A DNA stretch of 64,000 nt from Prevotella sp. (GTDB lineage: Bacteria > Bacteroidota > Bacteroidia > Bacteroidales > Bacteroidaceae), in the NCBI GenBank assembly GCA_016287755.1, contig JAEEWT010000004.1, positions 124,001 to 188,000 of the forward strand, given 5' to 3'. The notes under the pieces were generated by a model. That model worked only from the letters and a program-made list of their open reading frames with translations, was not told the origin of the DNA and made no database searches. Made by a program: the position numbers and the translations under genes. This document shows positions 18,389-27,997 of this stretch, piece by piece (positions within the stretch are counted from its first letter, which is position 1; every line of letters begins with the position of its first letter).

Positions 18389-20665
18389 TTATTCGCTGCT
18401 GCCATTGTTGCTTCCTCCGCCTTTCACGTCATCGTTACTGATGGTGCGTTCGGCTTTCCTTACACTGGCTTTCAGCTCGCCTATGCGATAGCTGATGCTG
18501 AGGCTAAAGCGTTGAACAACGCTTTTCGTCCAGTTGTCTGAACGGAAGTAGACGTCTTCCATGGTAGATTTATAGTTCTTATATTTCTTCAGGAAGTTCG
18601 TGGCAGAGAGTGTCAGGTTAAGACGCTTATTCAGCCATGACTTTTGGATACCCATGGAGTAGCTGCTATAACTGTTGCTCCTTCCTTGCAAGGTTATGCT
18701 AGGCGTAAATGTATAGAAATTAAGTGACAGTTGCCAATCCTTGGGCAGTGTCTGCTGGGCACCACCATATGCATAGAAGTCCCATCCGTGGTTTCTCAGC
18801 GTTCCGCCATCGTTCATATCCGTATATGAAAGACGATTGTTCATATAAATGCGAGTATTCTTCGTGGCATTCCAGTTTACGTAGGCGGTTAGGTAGGTTC
18901 CTCGAACATGACCGATGTTCTCGTAGGTGGTATAAAGTACTTCCTTACCTGTTGGATTCTTCAGTCCTGGAATCTGGGTATCAGGTATCAGCTTCGTTAC
19001 ACTCTCTATGCTGTTTCGTGTAAAACTATGAAGCAGGGCGAGATTGATGTTGAACTTTGGCGTGAAGCTACTGTATCTCAGACTGAACGTATGATTCTTC
19101 TCGCTGTCGAGGAAGGAGTTTCCCTGCCGGATATTGGTGGGAGTAGTGTCGTCGATATATGGATTGAGATACCAGATGCCAGGACGATAGATGCGCATAT
19201 CATAACCTAAGCGCAGATTGGATGTCTGAGTCAGTTTATAGCCAATGCTGGCAGAAGGAACGAAATCATTGAAGTGTTTTGTGAAATCATCACCACGTCC
19301 AAGTATGTATTCCACATCCTGCAGGGTATGCTCGTAGCGCATTCCCAAGCGAGCTGATAGCTTTTCCAGTTTCAGTCCGTAGCCCAGATACGCTGCAAAG
19401 ATGTCGTTACGGTGCTTATAGTGCGAAGAGTGCTCTTGATCGTAAGTGTAGTCGCTGGAGTTATTGACCGGCTGCTCGTAGCGGTCATCTTCCGATTTGT
19501 TGTTGCGCAGAATATACTTCACACCCGTTTCCATCGTATGTATCTTACTAAAGGGGGTGGTATAGTCTGCTTGGAAGGTGTGCTCCGTAGTGTTCTGATC
19601 GCCATCGTTATGCTGATTCTTCAGTCGTTGCAGAAAGTTTTCCCATCCGTCAATAGCTTGCATGTCAGTATAATTGGTATATGCGTCCGTTTTATCGGGC
19701 TCAGTAGCGATCCTATACGACAATGTGAACAGGCGCTCTGGTACAGAGAAACTACGCTGATAGTCAATGCTACCATAAACAGCACTGTAATTGTTCTTTG
19801 AGGTACCCACGGTATGATAGCTATAGAGCTTGCTTTGTGTAAGCGGCGAGGTGGCTGCTACACTTCTTTCGCTATTGCTTTTGCTTATACCTCCCCAGAG
19901 GTCGAATGCTGCACTAACAAGTCGCAGGGTGTCTATCTCGTAGCTGGCTTCGATTGTTCCGTATTGGAATTTGCTGTTAACCTCTGACCATCCTTCGTTA
20001 TCAATATCTGATGACGATTCGCTGAGATTGCCAATCGTCTTCCGACTACCGCCAGAATAACTGCGAGGTGAATCTGTGTACTGATAATTGTAATTAGCGC
20101 TCATGGTCAGCTTACCACTCTTCACCGTAGCATAGGTACTACCAGCGGCTCCGCGGTTGCTTACGTTTCCGCTGAAGGTGGCTGTATAACCTTCGATACC
20201 CTGGTTGTGTGTGATGATGTTCAGGATACCACCCACACCCTCTGCATCATACTTAGGACCTGGGTTGGTGATCACCTCGATCTTCTTGATGCTGGTAGCG
20301 GGCATGCTTTTAAGAACTTCCTTGGGATTATTAGACATCATCTGGTTGGGCTTGTTGTTCACATAGATCTTGAACGAACTGGAGCCGTTGACCTGGATAT
20401 TGTCCTCACCATCTACTGTTACCATCGGTATCTTACGAAGCATCTCGAGAATGGTGTTCGACTTTGAGTCGGGGTCGCTCTCTATGTCGTAGGTTAACTT
20501 GTCGATATCCGACTTTACGAGCGATTTCTGTTGCACCACAACAACATCCTGTAATTCCAACGACTTGTAGATGCTGTCAGCACGAAGCGAGTCGGCTCTG
20601 GTCTGAGCTTGCGTTGTGATGACTGATAAACTGAAAACAATCAATGTAAATACTACTTTTTTCAT
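18389..20665 (-). CDS. TonB-dependent receptor-like outer membrane barrel
   Basis: A 758-residue protein with a signal peptide (ending TTQA). A plug domain follows directly (residues ~35-150: LQDVVVVQQ, ILEMLRKIPMVTVDGEDNIQVNG, KKIEVITNPGPKYDAEGVGGILNIIT), then the barrel of the outer-membrane beta-barrel family. It lacks the N-terminal carboxypeptidase-like module that SusC-type proteins usually have, so it belongs to the shorter barrel family often encoded beside signalling genes. The ligand is unknown. Its ATG overlaps the stop of the TPR gene (ATGA), so the two are translationally coupled. Confidence 0.85.
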   Translation of the reverse strand: MKKVVFTLIVFSLSVITTQAQTRADSLRADSIYKSLELQDVVVVQQKSLVKSDIDKLTYDIESDPDSKSNTILEMLRKIPMVTVDGEDNIQVNGSSSFKIYVNNKPNQMMSNNPKEVLKSMPATSIKKIEVITNPGPKYDAEGVGGILNIITHNQGIEGYTATFSGNVSNRGAAGSTYATVKSGKLTMSANYNYQYTDSPRSYSGGSRKTIGNLSESSSDIDNEGWSEVNSKFQYGTIEASYEIDTLRLVSAAFDLWGGISKSNSERSVAATSPLTQSKLYSYHTVGTSKNNYSAVYGSIDYQRSFSVPERLFTLSYRIATEPDKTDAYTNYTDMQAIDGWENFLQRLKNQHNDGDQNTTEHTFQADYTTPFSKIHTMETGVKYILRNNKSEDDRYEQPVNNSSDYTYDQEHSSHYKHRNDIFAAYLGYGLKLEKLSARLGMRYEHTLQDVEYILGRGDDFTKHFNDFVPSASIGYKLTQTSNLRLGYDMRIYRPGIWYLNPYIDDTTPTNIRQGNSFLDSEKNHTFSLRYSSFTPKFNINLALLHSFTRNSIESVTKLIPDTQIPGLKNPTGKEVLYTTYENIGHVRGTYLTAYVNWNATKNTRIYMNNRLSYTDMNDGGTLRNHGWDFYAYGGAQQTLPKDWQLSLNFYTFTPSITLQGRSNSYSSYSMGIQKSWLNKRLNLTLSATNFLKKYKNYKSTMEDVYFRSDNWTKSVVQRFSLSISYRIGELKASVRKAERTISNDDVKGGGSNNGSSE

Positions 20666-21759
20666 CTTTTTTTCTGATTGATGGTTTTATAATACTGCAG
20701 TACCTCCTCGGATGCAGTGATCATATTAGAGAGTTGTTCATTGGGACTATCTTCCTTACGGGCAAGGGTAAGGAACTGCTGATAATAGTCTTTTGCCTGC
20801 TCATAGTCTTTCAACAGATAGGCGTAGGCATTGGCTATATTATAATAGGTGGCTATAGAGCCAGGATTGTAGGTAAGGTGTTCCTTCCACGCAGCCACGG
20901 CCTCGGGGTAATGCTGAGTGAGGTAGTAGCCTTCACCTTGTGAGAGGGTAATGGCCTTCATTACAGCAGGGTCGGGAGTCATCAACTCTCTCGCCAGCTT
21001 GAGGTACAACAAACCTTCTTCGTAACGTTGGGTGTCAACACATACCACCCCTAAACGGTAGGCGCAGCCGTAGTGCTGCATTTGCTTAAGATAAAGAGCA
21101 GCACGCAGTTGTTCGTAAGCACACTCATTTTCTTTTAACTGCGCATGGCACATGCCTGCCGAGTAGAGGGTGTTAAAGGTAGAGTCACCTTGCTGCAACA
21201 ACCGTTCGTACACTTTTGCTGCTGCTGAGAAATCCCTGTTCAGAAAGTAGGCATCAGCCAAGGCGCGGTTTACAAGGATATTCGTGGAATCCACTTCCTG
21301 ATTAAACATCAGTGCGCAGACAATTCCGTTCTGCGGCTGATCTTTCAGAGCAAAGGCATTAGTTAGTGATGCCACCATCTCGCCGTCATCGGGGTAGTGT
21401 GAAAGATAGCATTGCGCCCAATAGATGAAGGAACTGGTGTTATCTTGTTTATGATAGCTGTAAGCAAGCTGGCGGAAGGCTTCATGAGTAAGACTATCCT
21501 CATCCAGGTTCTTCAGTAGCTCGGCACATTGATGATAGTTGGCACGCTTGTAGTAGCAGTTGGCGAGCTTCTGACGCGTAGTACAATTGTCACTGAGTGC
21601 ATAAGCCTGTTGGTAGTACTTCAGCGCCTGGTAGGTACTATACTGCTCCATGCAACTGTCACCTTGCAGCAAGAGTAACTGTAGCGGTTCGTCTTCAATC
21701 TGTGCCAATCCTGTCAGGGCAACAAGGACGAGCATCGTGGTAGTAAATAGTTTCTTCAT
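20662..21759 (-). CDS. Secreted tetratricopeptide-repeat protein
   Basis: A 365-residue protein with a signal peptide (ending TGLAQ) followed by about eight degenerate 34-residue helical repeats of TPR type, for example ALKYYQQAYALSDNCTTRQKLANCYYKRANY and YNIANAYAYLLKDYEQAKDYYQQFL. TPR proteins act as scaffolds for protein partners, and here the likely partner is the coupled barrel receptor. The gene opens a second transcription unit within the sigma-headed locus, with a strong promoter at 21791-21821. Confidence 0.8.
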   Translation of the reverse strand: MKKLFTTTMLVLVALTGLAQIEDEPLQLLLLQGDSCMEQYSTYQALKYYQQAYALSDNCTTRQKLANCYYKRANYHQCAELLKNLDEDSLTHEAFRQLAYSYHKQDNTSSFIYWAQCYLSHYPDDGEMVASLTNAFALKDQPQNGIVCALMFNQEVDSTNILVNRALADAYFLNRDFSAAAKVYERLLQQGDSTFNTLYSAGMCHAQLKENECAYEQLRAALYLKQMQHYGCAYRLGVVCVDTQRYEEGLLYLKLARELMTPDPAVMKAITLSQGEGYYLTQHYPEAVAAWKEHLTYNPGSIATYYNIANAYAYLLKDYEQAKDYYQQFLTLARKEDSPNEQLSNMITASEEVLQYYKTINQKKR

Positions 21760-21790
21760 GCTTATAACAATCTCTATTTGATTGATTGCG

Positions 21791-21830
21791 CAAAGGTATT
21801 AAAAAACCTGTTTCTTTGCAAGAAAACCAT
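21791..21830 (-). promoter_or_regulatory. Promoter of the TPR/TonB operon with a shared 14-bp upstream element
   Basis: Read on the - strand, TTG (plus 21819-21821) is 20 bp from TACCTTTG (plus 21791-21798). The TTG sits inside ATGGTTTTCTTGCA (plus 21817-21830). The same 14 bases stand at the same distance from the -7 box in front of the ECF sigma gene (28669-28682). Confidence 0.7.
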
Positions 21831-21854
21831 TACATTGTTTTACACATTGCATCT

Positions 21855-24113
21855 TTATTTGTTTCTTATTACTCTGAATGTGAATGTCTGACAGCCCATG
21901 AGTCCATTTCCATCGATAGCTTCAACGATACCGATGAACTCGGTGTTGACGTCGGAAGCGGTGAAGGATATTTCAGCCTTTCCGTTCTCATCAGTCAGCA
22001 CGTTAGGTTTCCATTGTAACGTGTTACGTGGGTCGGGCATGGTGGGAGTGAGGTCGATGGGATCCGGTTCATAGAATTCCCGCTTGGGATAGTAGCCTCT
22101 TGTTAACATCATGTTGTTCATCTCCAATAACGTTTTATCAGTAACGTAGGGTCCTTCGTACAGGACGGGTCCCATTTTGCATACCATATTCCACCAACGA
22201 TCCCCGTGCCATTCAAGTAGGCACCTGCCATAGAGCTCACCACGCTTGGGCTTCAGTCGTTTTCCGAAATATGGATATGGATAGTATGAAGGATGATGCG
22301 AATAGCCATGATAGTCGTTAATAAATCCATGTTCGCATACCCATGCACCAGTATCCATGAGGATGGCACTGTCGAGGTCTTCTATGACCTTATCCCTGTA
22401 TGGCGACTGTTTTTTGGCAGTGACGAGCACATTATCCAGTACTACTGTACCAAAGCCATCGATGACATCCCGTTCTCCGTATTCAGTCTCAACGAGATGG
22501 TTCATTGGAAGGAATCTTTGTCTTCCTTGCTGATAGAAATCGATGCTGTCAAAGGGGTTTTCCAACAATAGTTTGGGCTTGGGCTTTTTCCTTAGCGCTT
22601 TTATATAGAAATCCCCCCTCAAATGGTCCAATAGCAAAGGTTCGATCTCGAATCTTCCCAGGGAGTCGGACATCACCAGACAGGTGTCACTACTTGGTGT
22701 GAAAGCCTGGATGAATTGGAGTTTGGGGGCACAATCCCTACCTGCTATGCCGTCAGATAGAATTGTTCGTCCCTGAACTGGCTGCTGATCCCACACATAG
22801 CGTCTCCATCCCTGCGTCATCAGCAGTAGGTCGAGCGCCTGCAGACGGTCATCGTTCCTTTCGTCGAAATAATATGTCGGGTTGAAGATGTTGCCCCTTA
22901 TCTCCTCAGCCAGGAAACAGTGCGAGAGAATGTTCTCATGTCCCGGCTGATAGAGGTAGGCCTTGTCAAAAATACTCACGGCGAGTTCCGCCTTGATGGG
23001 TTTACCAGAGGGGTCAGTTATCTGAAAACTTGCCTTTCCTTTTTCACGACGGTCGTACGGCTGCTGGTTGGTCTTTGCCTTGACGTTCAGTCGTTGTTCG
23101 GGGTTCACATACACCAATCGTTCAGCCACCGGTCGCCCGTCGCCGTCAGTTAGGGTAATCTCTGCTACTCCCTGCATGTTGAACTCCTTGATGGGCAGTT
23201 TCACCGTTTGCTTCCCTCGGAGAGTTCCCTGGGCCTTGCTACAGGTCATTCCCCTCATCTTGGTCGTTAGGGTAAACGGTCGGGCAAGGGAGTCGGGTGA
23301 TGAGATGAGTACGGTGATGGCTGTCTTGGTGGTTCTCAATACACGCAGTGCCATGCCCGATAATTGTATGTCGGGTAGGGGATAAGTCCTTCCGTCTGAT
23401 AGCAGCACTTGATATTCCTTGTCCCGATGGGGTGTAAGGGTAAAGGCTCCCATTCCGTCGTGCATACTGTTGATGGCAGCGATCTCTTGTCCGTTCTCCA
23501 GTACCTTACCTGTCACCTCCTCGGGCATCCCGTTTCCATAGGTAGCCTTGAAGGCCACCACGGAAGGAATGCCGTCTATGAGTTGTCCGCCCTCAGGGAA
23601 GAGGTCGAAGCGGTGCTTGGCAGTTATCTTTTCTATGGAATCCTGCTTGACAGCCTCTGATGAAATGGAATCCATCTGTGAAATACGGTCGACCACCCTG
23701 ATGCGTCTCGGATGGATGGCCAGTGTGCTGTCGGTAGTGAATGATGAACGGGCATATCCTTCTATCAGGTATTCGCCCTGCTGCCACTTGTCACCTATAT
23801 AGACATGTCCGTCGCCCCGTCCTGCTGTGAGTAGATACTTCTCGCTCCACACCACGTCGCCCTTATCGCTGCGCAGTCGTAGGTAGAGCGTCTGACTCCT
23901 GTCGGAGAGTGCAAAGGTCTGCCTGTCCATCAGGTAGGCCTTGAACCACATATCCTCTCCCGTTTCATAGATATCCTTACTGGGCAGGATATACAGCAGG
24001 TCGGTGGTTTCTGAAACCTCCGGCATGATCTGTGCCGATAAGTTCGTCACAACAAAGAAGAGTGTGAGGATGCCTAATCCCCTTAAACGAGAATTCATGA
24101 TGTTGTTCTTCAT
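21855..24113 (-). CDS. MG2-domain (macroglobulin-like) exported protein
   Basis: A 752-residue protein with a signal peptide near residues 10-28 (ending NLSAQ). Early in the mature part, LLYILPSKDIYETGEDMWFKAYLMD is the MG2 pattern of alpha-2-macroglobulin-like proteins. The C-terminal part (PNVLTDENGKAEISFTASDVNTEFIGIVEAIDGNGLMG) resembles the A2M bait/MG-type beta-sandwich. No thioester CxEQ motif is visible, so it is not a classic protease trap. Homologues are common beside TonB receptors in Bacteroidota, and their role is unclear. It starts 26 bp after the thioredoxin-like gene and closes the first half of the locus. Confidence 0.75.
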   Translation of the reverse strand: MKNNIMNSRLRGLGILTLFFVVTNLSAQIMPEVSETTDLLYILPSKDIYETGEDMWFKAYLMDRQTFALSDRSQTLYLRLRSDKGDVVWSEKYLLTAGRGDGHVYIGDKWQQGEYLIEGYARSSFTTDSTLAIHPRRIRVVDRISQMDSISSEAVKQDSIEKITAKHRFDLFPEGGQLIDGIPSVVAFKATYGNGMPEEVTGKVLENGQEIAAINSMHDGMGAFTLTPHRDKEYQVLLSDGRTYPLPDIQLSGMALRVLRTTKTAITVLISSPDSLARPFTLTTKMRGMTCSKAQGTLRGKQTVKLPIKEFNMQGVAEITLTDGDGRPVAERLVYVNPEQRLNVKAKTNQQPYDRREKGKASFQITDPSGKPIKAELAVSIFDKAYLYQPGHENILSHCFLAEEIRGNIFNPTYYFDERNDDRLQALDLLLMTQGWRRYVWDQQPVQGRTILSDGIAGRDCAPKLQFIQAFTPSSDTCLVMSDSLGRFEIEPLLLDHLRGDFYIKALRKKPKPKLLLENPFDSIDFYQQGRQRFLPMNHLVETEYGERDVIDGFGTVVLDNVLVTAKKQSPYRDKVIEDLDSAILMDTGAWVCEHGFINDYHGYSHHPSYYPYPYFGKRLKPKRGELYGRCLLEWHGDRWWNMVCKMGPVLYEGPYVTDKTLLEMNNMMLTRGYYPKREFYEPDPIDLTPTMPDPRNTLQWKPNVLTDENGKAEISFTASDVNTEFIGIVEAIDGNGLMGCQTFTFRVIRNK

Positions 24114-24139
24114 CTTGCCATGAAAAGATAAGCGTGTTC

Positions 24140-25807
24140 TTAATTCATCTTTCGTTTTAGGTTTTGCAGCTGAAGCTCGAAATGATCGAAACCACTGATG
24201 CTGTAGTCATCGCGAACACGACGACCATCAGGGGTGATGGTTTCGTGGTGTGGAATGGCGCTGAACTGGAAGAGCTCCATCAGGCGACGGAAATCAGTGT
24301 AGTTGACACATACTACTTCTTCGCCTGACAGCCATTCATCCACGAACTTGTGATAGTTCTCGCTACCCTCGGCTGTTCGCTCACCTGCAATGAAGATGAG
24401 TTTTACATCATCGCGCTTGGCTAACTCTGCACGCAGTTGCTTACTGCCCTGAATGCCAACAATACAACCACCACATCCCATTTGCCAGAAGTCAAGAACC
24501 AGATACTTACCAGGATACTTGGCTATGATCTTACGGACGATGTCAATGCCAGGTTTTTCTGGCAGTGGAGAAGATAAAGCAGACTGAGCCATTTTTTCCT
24601 GATAGAACTGTTCTGCCTTCTGGTGAATATAGGGATGGGTGAATGATGCGAGGTAAACGGGATAGTATTTGCTTACCATTCCTAACTCAGCTACAAGCGA
24701 GTCGCGCGCTTCTTTTGTCATAGTCGTATCGGCCATGACTACGGGGATATCCTCCTCACACTGTCTCCAGAAGTTGAAAGAGTTCTCCATTTCGGTGAGC
24801 GCGCATAGTTGAGCCGTCAGGTTGTTCTGTTGGCATCCCATCAGCTTACGCCATAAAGCATAATTGCTTTCCAACGATTCTGACTGCGCATCGCGTACAA
24901 TCTTGGCTTTATGAATGCGGTTCAAGGTAAAATAGTAGTCATTGTCAACCAGTAGCAACGGGTTGTCGAAGTCAACACGATGCAACATCTTGTAGTTATT
25001 GATGTCGTAAAGAGTAGCCATGGCTGCACTGTCTTCCACGATTCTTGTCCAGCTGCCATCTTCGCGTTGCACAAAAGGAGCAGCTTTGCTTTCGATGATT
25101 CCGGTATAGTCCATGAAGGATAAGGCGAAAACCGACTGCATCTCGCCTAATGCCAAATGCATCTCCATGGGTGTGTAGTGCATGCTGCGACTGGTTGAGT
25201 CTATTCGTGCTATCATCTCCTGCCACACCTGTTCGGCTACTTGATTCGCTTTGTTGAAGTCGCCCTCACATTCACTGATTCTTCTACCTAACTTTGTCAG
25301 TTGAAGGTCGGCTTTCAGCCATCGTTCCACCTCACGACTGCTCCCGCTGTTATAGGTACATTCAGGCATTCCCTGCTGGTTGAAGTGCACGGTGATGTCG
25401 ATGGTGTCACCTGGACGGGCAAAGAAGGGTATCTTAAAGAAGTTCTCATTGGCAGAGCTTGCTGAATGATAGAAATACAGTTTCATGGGATAGCTCAGTT
25501 GGATTTCCTTTTCGAACGTGCCATCAGGATTGATGTCAATCAACATGGTACCATTGTTGTTCTTGGTTACGTCGTACGCATAGCTCTCCAAGGAAGAGAA
25601 CCCTAACCGTTCGGCATCATAGTCCTCTATGCGCCCACGGACCGTGACAATGCCAGAGTTAAACCAGTCCGCGGGCAGCGTAAAGGGGTTGGCAGCATAG
25701 AGCTGCTGGAGCGTTGGCGCCTTGGAGTCTGCCTCCTTTATATCCTTTGCCAGTCCTGATGCGCCAACAAGTGTAAATAGAATAGTTGATAAAAATAGTT
25801 TCTTCAT
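24140..25807 (-). CDS. Secreted thioredoxin-like protein with CGGC motif
   Basis: A 555-residue protein with a signal peptide (ending SGLA). A helical N-terminal region precedes a C-terminal thioredoxin-like fold: VLDFWQMGCGGCIVGIQGSK (Cys445, Cys448) and a cis-Pro in FSAIPHH. The active-site pair is CGGC rather than the usual CGPC or CxPC, which may shift redox potential or specificity. It lies 28 bp downstream of the secreted protein gene and 26 bp upstream of the MG2 gene, inside the sigma operon. It is similar in plan to the TlpA-like gene at the end of the locus. Confidence 0.78.
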   Translation of the reverse strand: MKKLFLSTILFTLVGASGLAKDIKEADSKAPTLQQLYAANPFTLPADWFNSGIVTVRGRIEDYDAERLGFSSLESYAYDVTKNNNGTMLIDINPDGTFEKEIQLSYPMKLYFYHSASSANENFFKIPFFARPGDTIDITVHFNQQGMPECTYNSGSSREVERWLKADLQLTKLGRRISECEGDFNKANQVAEQVWQEMIARIDSTSRSMHYTPMEMHLALGEMQSVFALSFMDYTGIIESKAAPFVQREDGSWTRIVEDSAAMATLYDINNYKMLHRVDFDNPLLLVDNDYYFTLNRIHKAKIVRDAQSESLESNYALWRKLMGCQQNNLTAQLCALTEMENSFNFWRQCEEDIPVVMADTTMTKEARDSLVAELGMVSKYYPVYLASFTHPYIHQKAEQFYQEKMAQSALSSPLPEKPGIDIVRKIIAKYPGKYLVLDFWQMGCGGCIVGIQGSKQLRAELAKRDDVKLIFIAGERTAEGSENYHKFVDEWLSGEEVVCVNYTDFRRLMELFQFSAIPHHETITPDGRRVRDDYSISGFDHFELQLQNLKRKMN

Positions 25808-25835
25808 GTATATTGTTAGTATTTAGAGTAATCAT

Positions 25836-27041
25836 CTATTTGATCACCATCCGCGGATAATACTGAAACAGTCGTTGGTTGTTGCGTAACTCCTGGATGC
25901 TGATATCGGGTTTCACGCTACCCGACCAGTTGGCGCCCCACGCATTGAACGGTTCTCCGTCGGGTTCGACGTAGGTAATGGTTGATACGTCGAGGGGTAG
26001 GGGATCAAACTCCAGCAGGAAGGCGACATAATCGCCAGCATTCCCTTTCATGAAGAACATCTCGTCCAAGGGAAGACCCAGTACCTTGCGGAGCTTGTAT
26101 TGTTGTCCTGTCTGGTCGATAATCGTAGTTCTTTGATCGAAATTGAAATACTCGGTGGTCCAGTTCTGCTCATAGCCCACAGCAACGTATGTAGCCTCGG
26201 GTGTGCGCCACAGTGCCATCGTTCCATCTCGCAACGGTTTGATGAGATGAGCGTCGTTCATCACCTTCCATGTGTTCCAGTTCTGCAGGTCGTATGGCTT
26301 ATTCTCGCTCATGTGCTCTTTCTCCAGAAGTGGCTTGTGGAACTGCGGAACGGTATCGTAGGTTATCACGTTCGTGTACTTACCAGACACCTGATGGCGG
26401 ATGGTGATGGGAACACCCATCATTTCCCAGTTGGGCAGACCATAGATCCTTACTTCCTTTGTTGTTTCGGCCAGTGGCGCGAAGAAGATTTTCAGGTCGA
26501 TCACATCCCCCTTTTTGGCTCTTAGGGTGAAGTGCTTGCGATAAGTGTCGGGTACGGTACGACGGATACGGTATTGTGCACCCGTCTCCTGATCGACAAT
26601 ACATGTTTCTTCCGATGTCAGCCAGAGGTTCGTCACCTCATCGGCTGGCATGCGGAAGTAACAATGCATCACCGTTTCATTGTTCTCTTCAGTAAGACGC
26701 CAGCTCATCGGCACACAAGGCTGCTCGTCTAACGCCATATTGGCTATCTCAGGGAAGATGCTCATGTAGTTCTTTTCAATGGGTGCATCCTCCACTACAC
26801 AATGGTCTTTGATCCATTCCATGTTTGTGGCGTGCCATTCGGCAGTGGTCTTCTTCTCACCACCTGCACCACTCACGGTCTTTACATCCGGCAGCGTTGT
26901 TAATACTCCTATACTCTTAGCGTACTCCTTCACTCCTCTCGAGGATGACTCATAGGTGAGGGTGCCATTGATGGTATACGTCTGGGCCTGTGCGGACAAT
27001 CCCGTAAGTATTAGTAAACCAATTTGATATAGTCTTTTCAT
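25836..27041 (-). CDS. Secreted protein of unknown function
   Basis: About 401 residues from the ATG at 27041 (MKRLYQIGLLILTGLSAQAQ), which gives a good signal peptide; the frame is open 25 codons further upstream into the end of the anti-sigma gene. The protein contains two similar beta-rich segments: TYVAVGYEQNWTTEYFNFDQRTTIIDQTGQQYKLRKVLGLPLDE resembles NLWLTSEETCIVDQETGAQYRIRRTVPD. This suggests an internal duplication, each copy ending in a tract that reads ...D(Q)TG-QY-(L/I)R. I do not recognise the family. It is the third gene of the ECF sigma operon. Confidence 0.65.
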   Translation of the reverse strand: MKRLYQIGLLILTGLSAQAQTYTINGTLTYESSSRGVKEYAKSIGVLTTLPDVKTVSGAGGEKKTTAEWHATNMEWIKDHCVVEDAPIEKNYMSIFPEIANMALDEQPCVPMSWRLTEENNETVMHCYFRMPADEVTNLWLTSEETCIVDQETGAQYRIRRTVPDTYRKHFTLRAKKGDVIDLKIFFAPLAETTKEVRIYGLPNWEMMGVPITIRHQVSGKYTNVITYDTVPQFHKPLLEKEHMSENKPYDLQNWNTWKVMNDAHLIKPLRDGTMALWRTPEATYVAVGYEQNWTTEYFNFDQRTTIIDQTGQQYKLRKVLGLPLDEMFFMKGNAGDYVAFLLEFDPLPLDVSTITYVEPDGEPFNAWGANWSGSVKPDISIQELRNNQRLFQYYPRMVIK

Positions 27042-27055
27042 ATAGCTTTTGTTGA

Positions 27056-27991
27056 TTAGAATTGTATAGTATTGGTATGGGTATGTGTGAGCTGTTCGCG
27101 GTAATTCTGATAGCACGCCGCTGACACCTTCGATGCAATGGGTGAGTGGGAGCTAAGAAGTAGAATCCTACCGTCAACGAGTCGTTCTGCCATCCACAGG
27201 TATTTCTCACCCTTATGCTGATCCTTCAGCGTGAAGTAGAACTGCTGGTTTGAGAATCTGAGCAGGTAACCTGGCGTCTTACTGTCGTAGCAGCAAGCAG
27301 CCTGCAACAGTCGGGCAAAGAGATCCAGTTCCTTGGTGTCCTGGAACACATAGGCCGTGTTGACAACATTGTTTCCGTCACAGTCGGACGTGCAATCCAA
27401 CGTCACGCCCTTTACCTTATTATATTCTGCTATCTTATCGATAAACGCATTCATCTTACTGGGAGCCTGATAGGTGGAGTCGTAGGCCATCGACTGCGCT
27501 GCGTAGTGTATGTTGGGTGTGGAAGCAGTGGTTTCCATCTGCACCTTGCGTTCAGGTTCAGCCTTGTCGGTAGCTTCCTTCTGCTCTTTGGCAGTTAGCT
27601 GCTGTTCCGCTTGCGTACTGCGAACAGCCAGTCCGTTGCCTCCGGACTGTTCGTCCGCAGGCTTCGAACTGCTTGAAGACAGCGTTTCTTCATCAACAGC
27701 TGTCGTTGTTTGATGTGCCATCATAGATTCAGACCTTGTTGCGTTCTGACTGGGAACATCAGTTATCCTAAAAAACATATAATTAATCCCAACACCTATT
27801 ATTATTAACAGACAGGCGGCAGCGGCCATCCAGCGAAGCACACTCTTTCTGCGCTCCCTGTTGGGTAGGGAGTGGGTGAGTGTCTCCTCCTGCATCTTTG
27901 TGATGAAGTCGGCAGGCAGCTGCGGCGTGCCGGCATATTTACGTTTCAGCGCCTCACGCAGGTCCGTGTCCTTATATATATCTTTCACCAT
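27056..27991 (-). CDS. Putative transmembrane anti-sigma factor
   Basis: A 311-residue protein with a short cytoplasmic part, one membrane helix (residues ~49-71, RWMAAAACLLIIIGVGINYMFF), a low-complexity linker and a C-terminal periplasmic domain. It follows the ECF sigma gene after 6 bp, the usual place for an anti-sigma factor. There is no clear zinc-binding HxxxCxxC motif in the cytoplasmic part. The periplasmic domain has several cysteines (LDCTSDCDG, AACCYD, AACYQN). Together with two thioredoxin-like proteins in the locus, they hint at redox or folding sensing, which is inference. Confidence 0.7.
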   Translation of the reverse strand: MVKDIYKDTDLREALKRKYAGTPQLPADFITKMQEETLTHSLPNRERRKSVLRWMAAAACLLIIIGVGINYMFFRITDVPSQNATRSESMMAHQTTTAVDEETLSSSSSKPADEQSGGNGLAVRSTQAEQQLTAKEQKEATDKAEPERKVQMETTASTPNIHYAAQSMAYDSTYQAPSKMNAFIDKIAEYNKVKGVTLDCTSDCDGNNVVNTAYVFQDTKELDLFARLLQAACCYDSKTPGYLLRFSNQQFYFTLKDQHKGEKYLWMAERLVDGRILLLSSHSPIASKVSAACYQNYREQLTHTHTNTIQF

Positions 27992-27997
27992 AGAATT

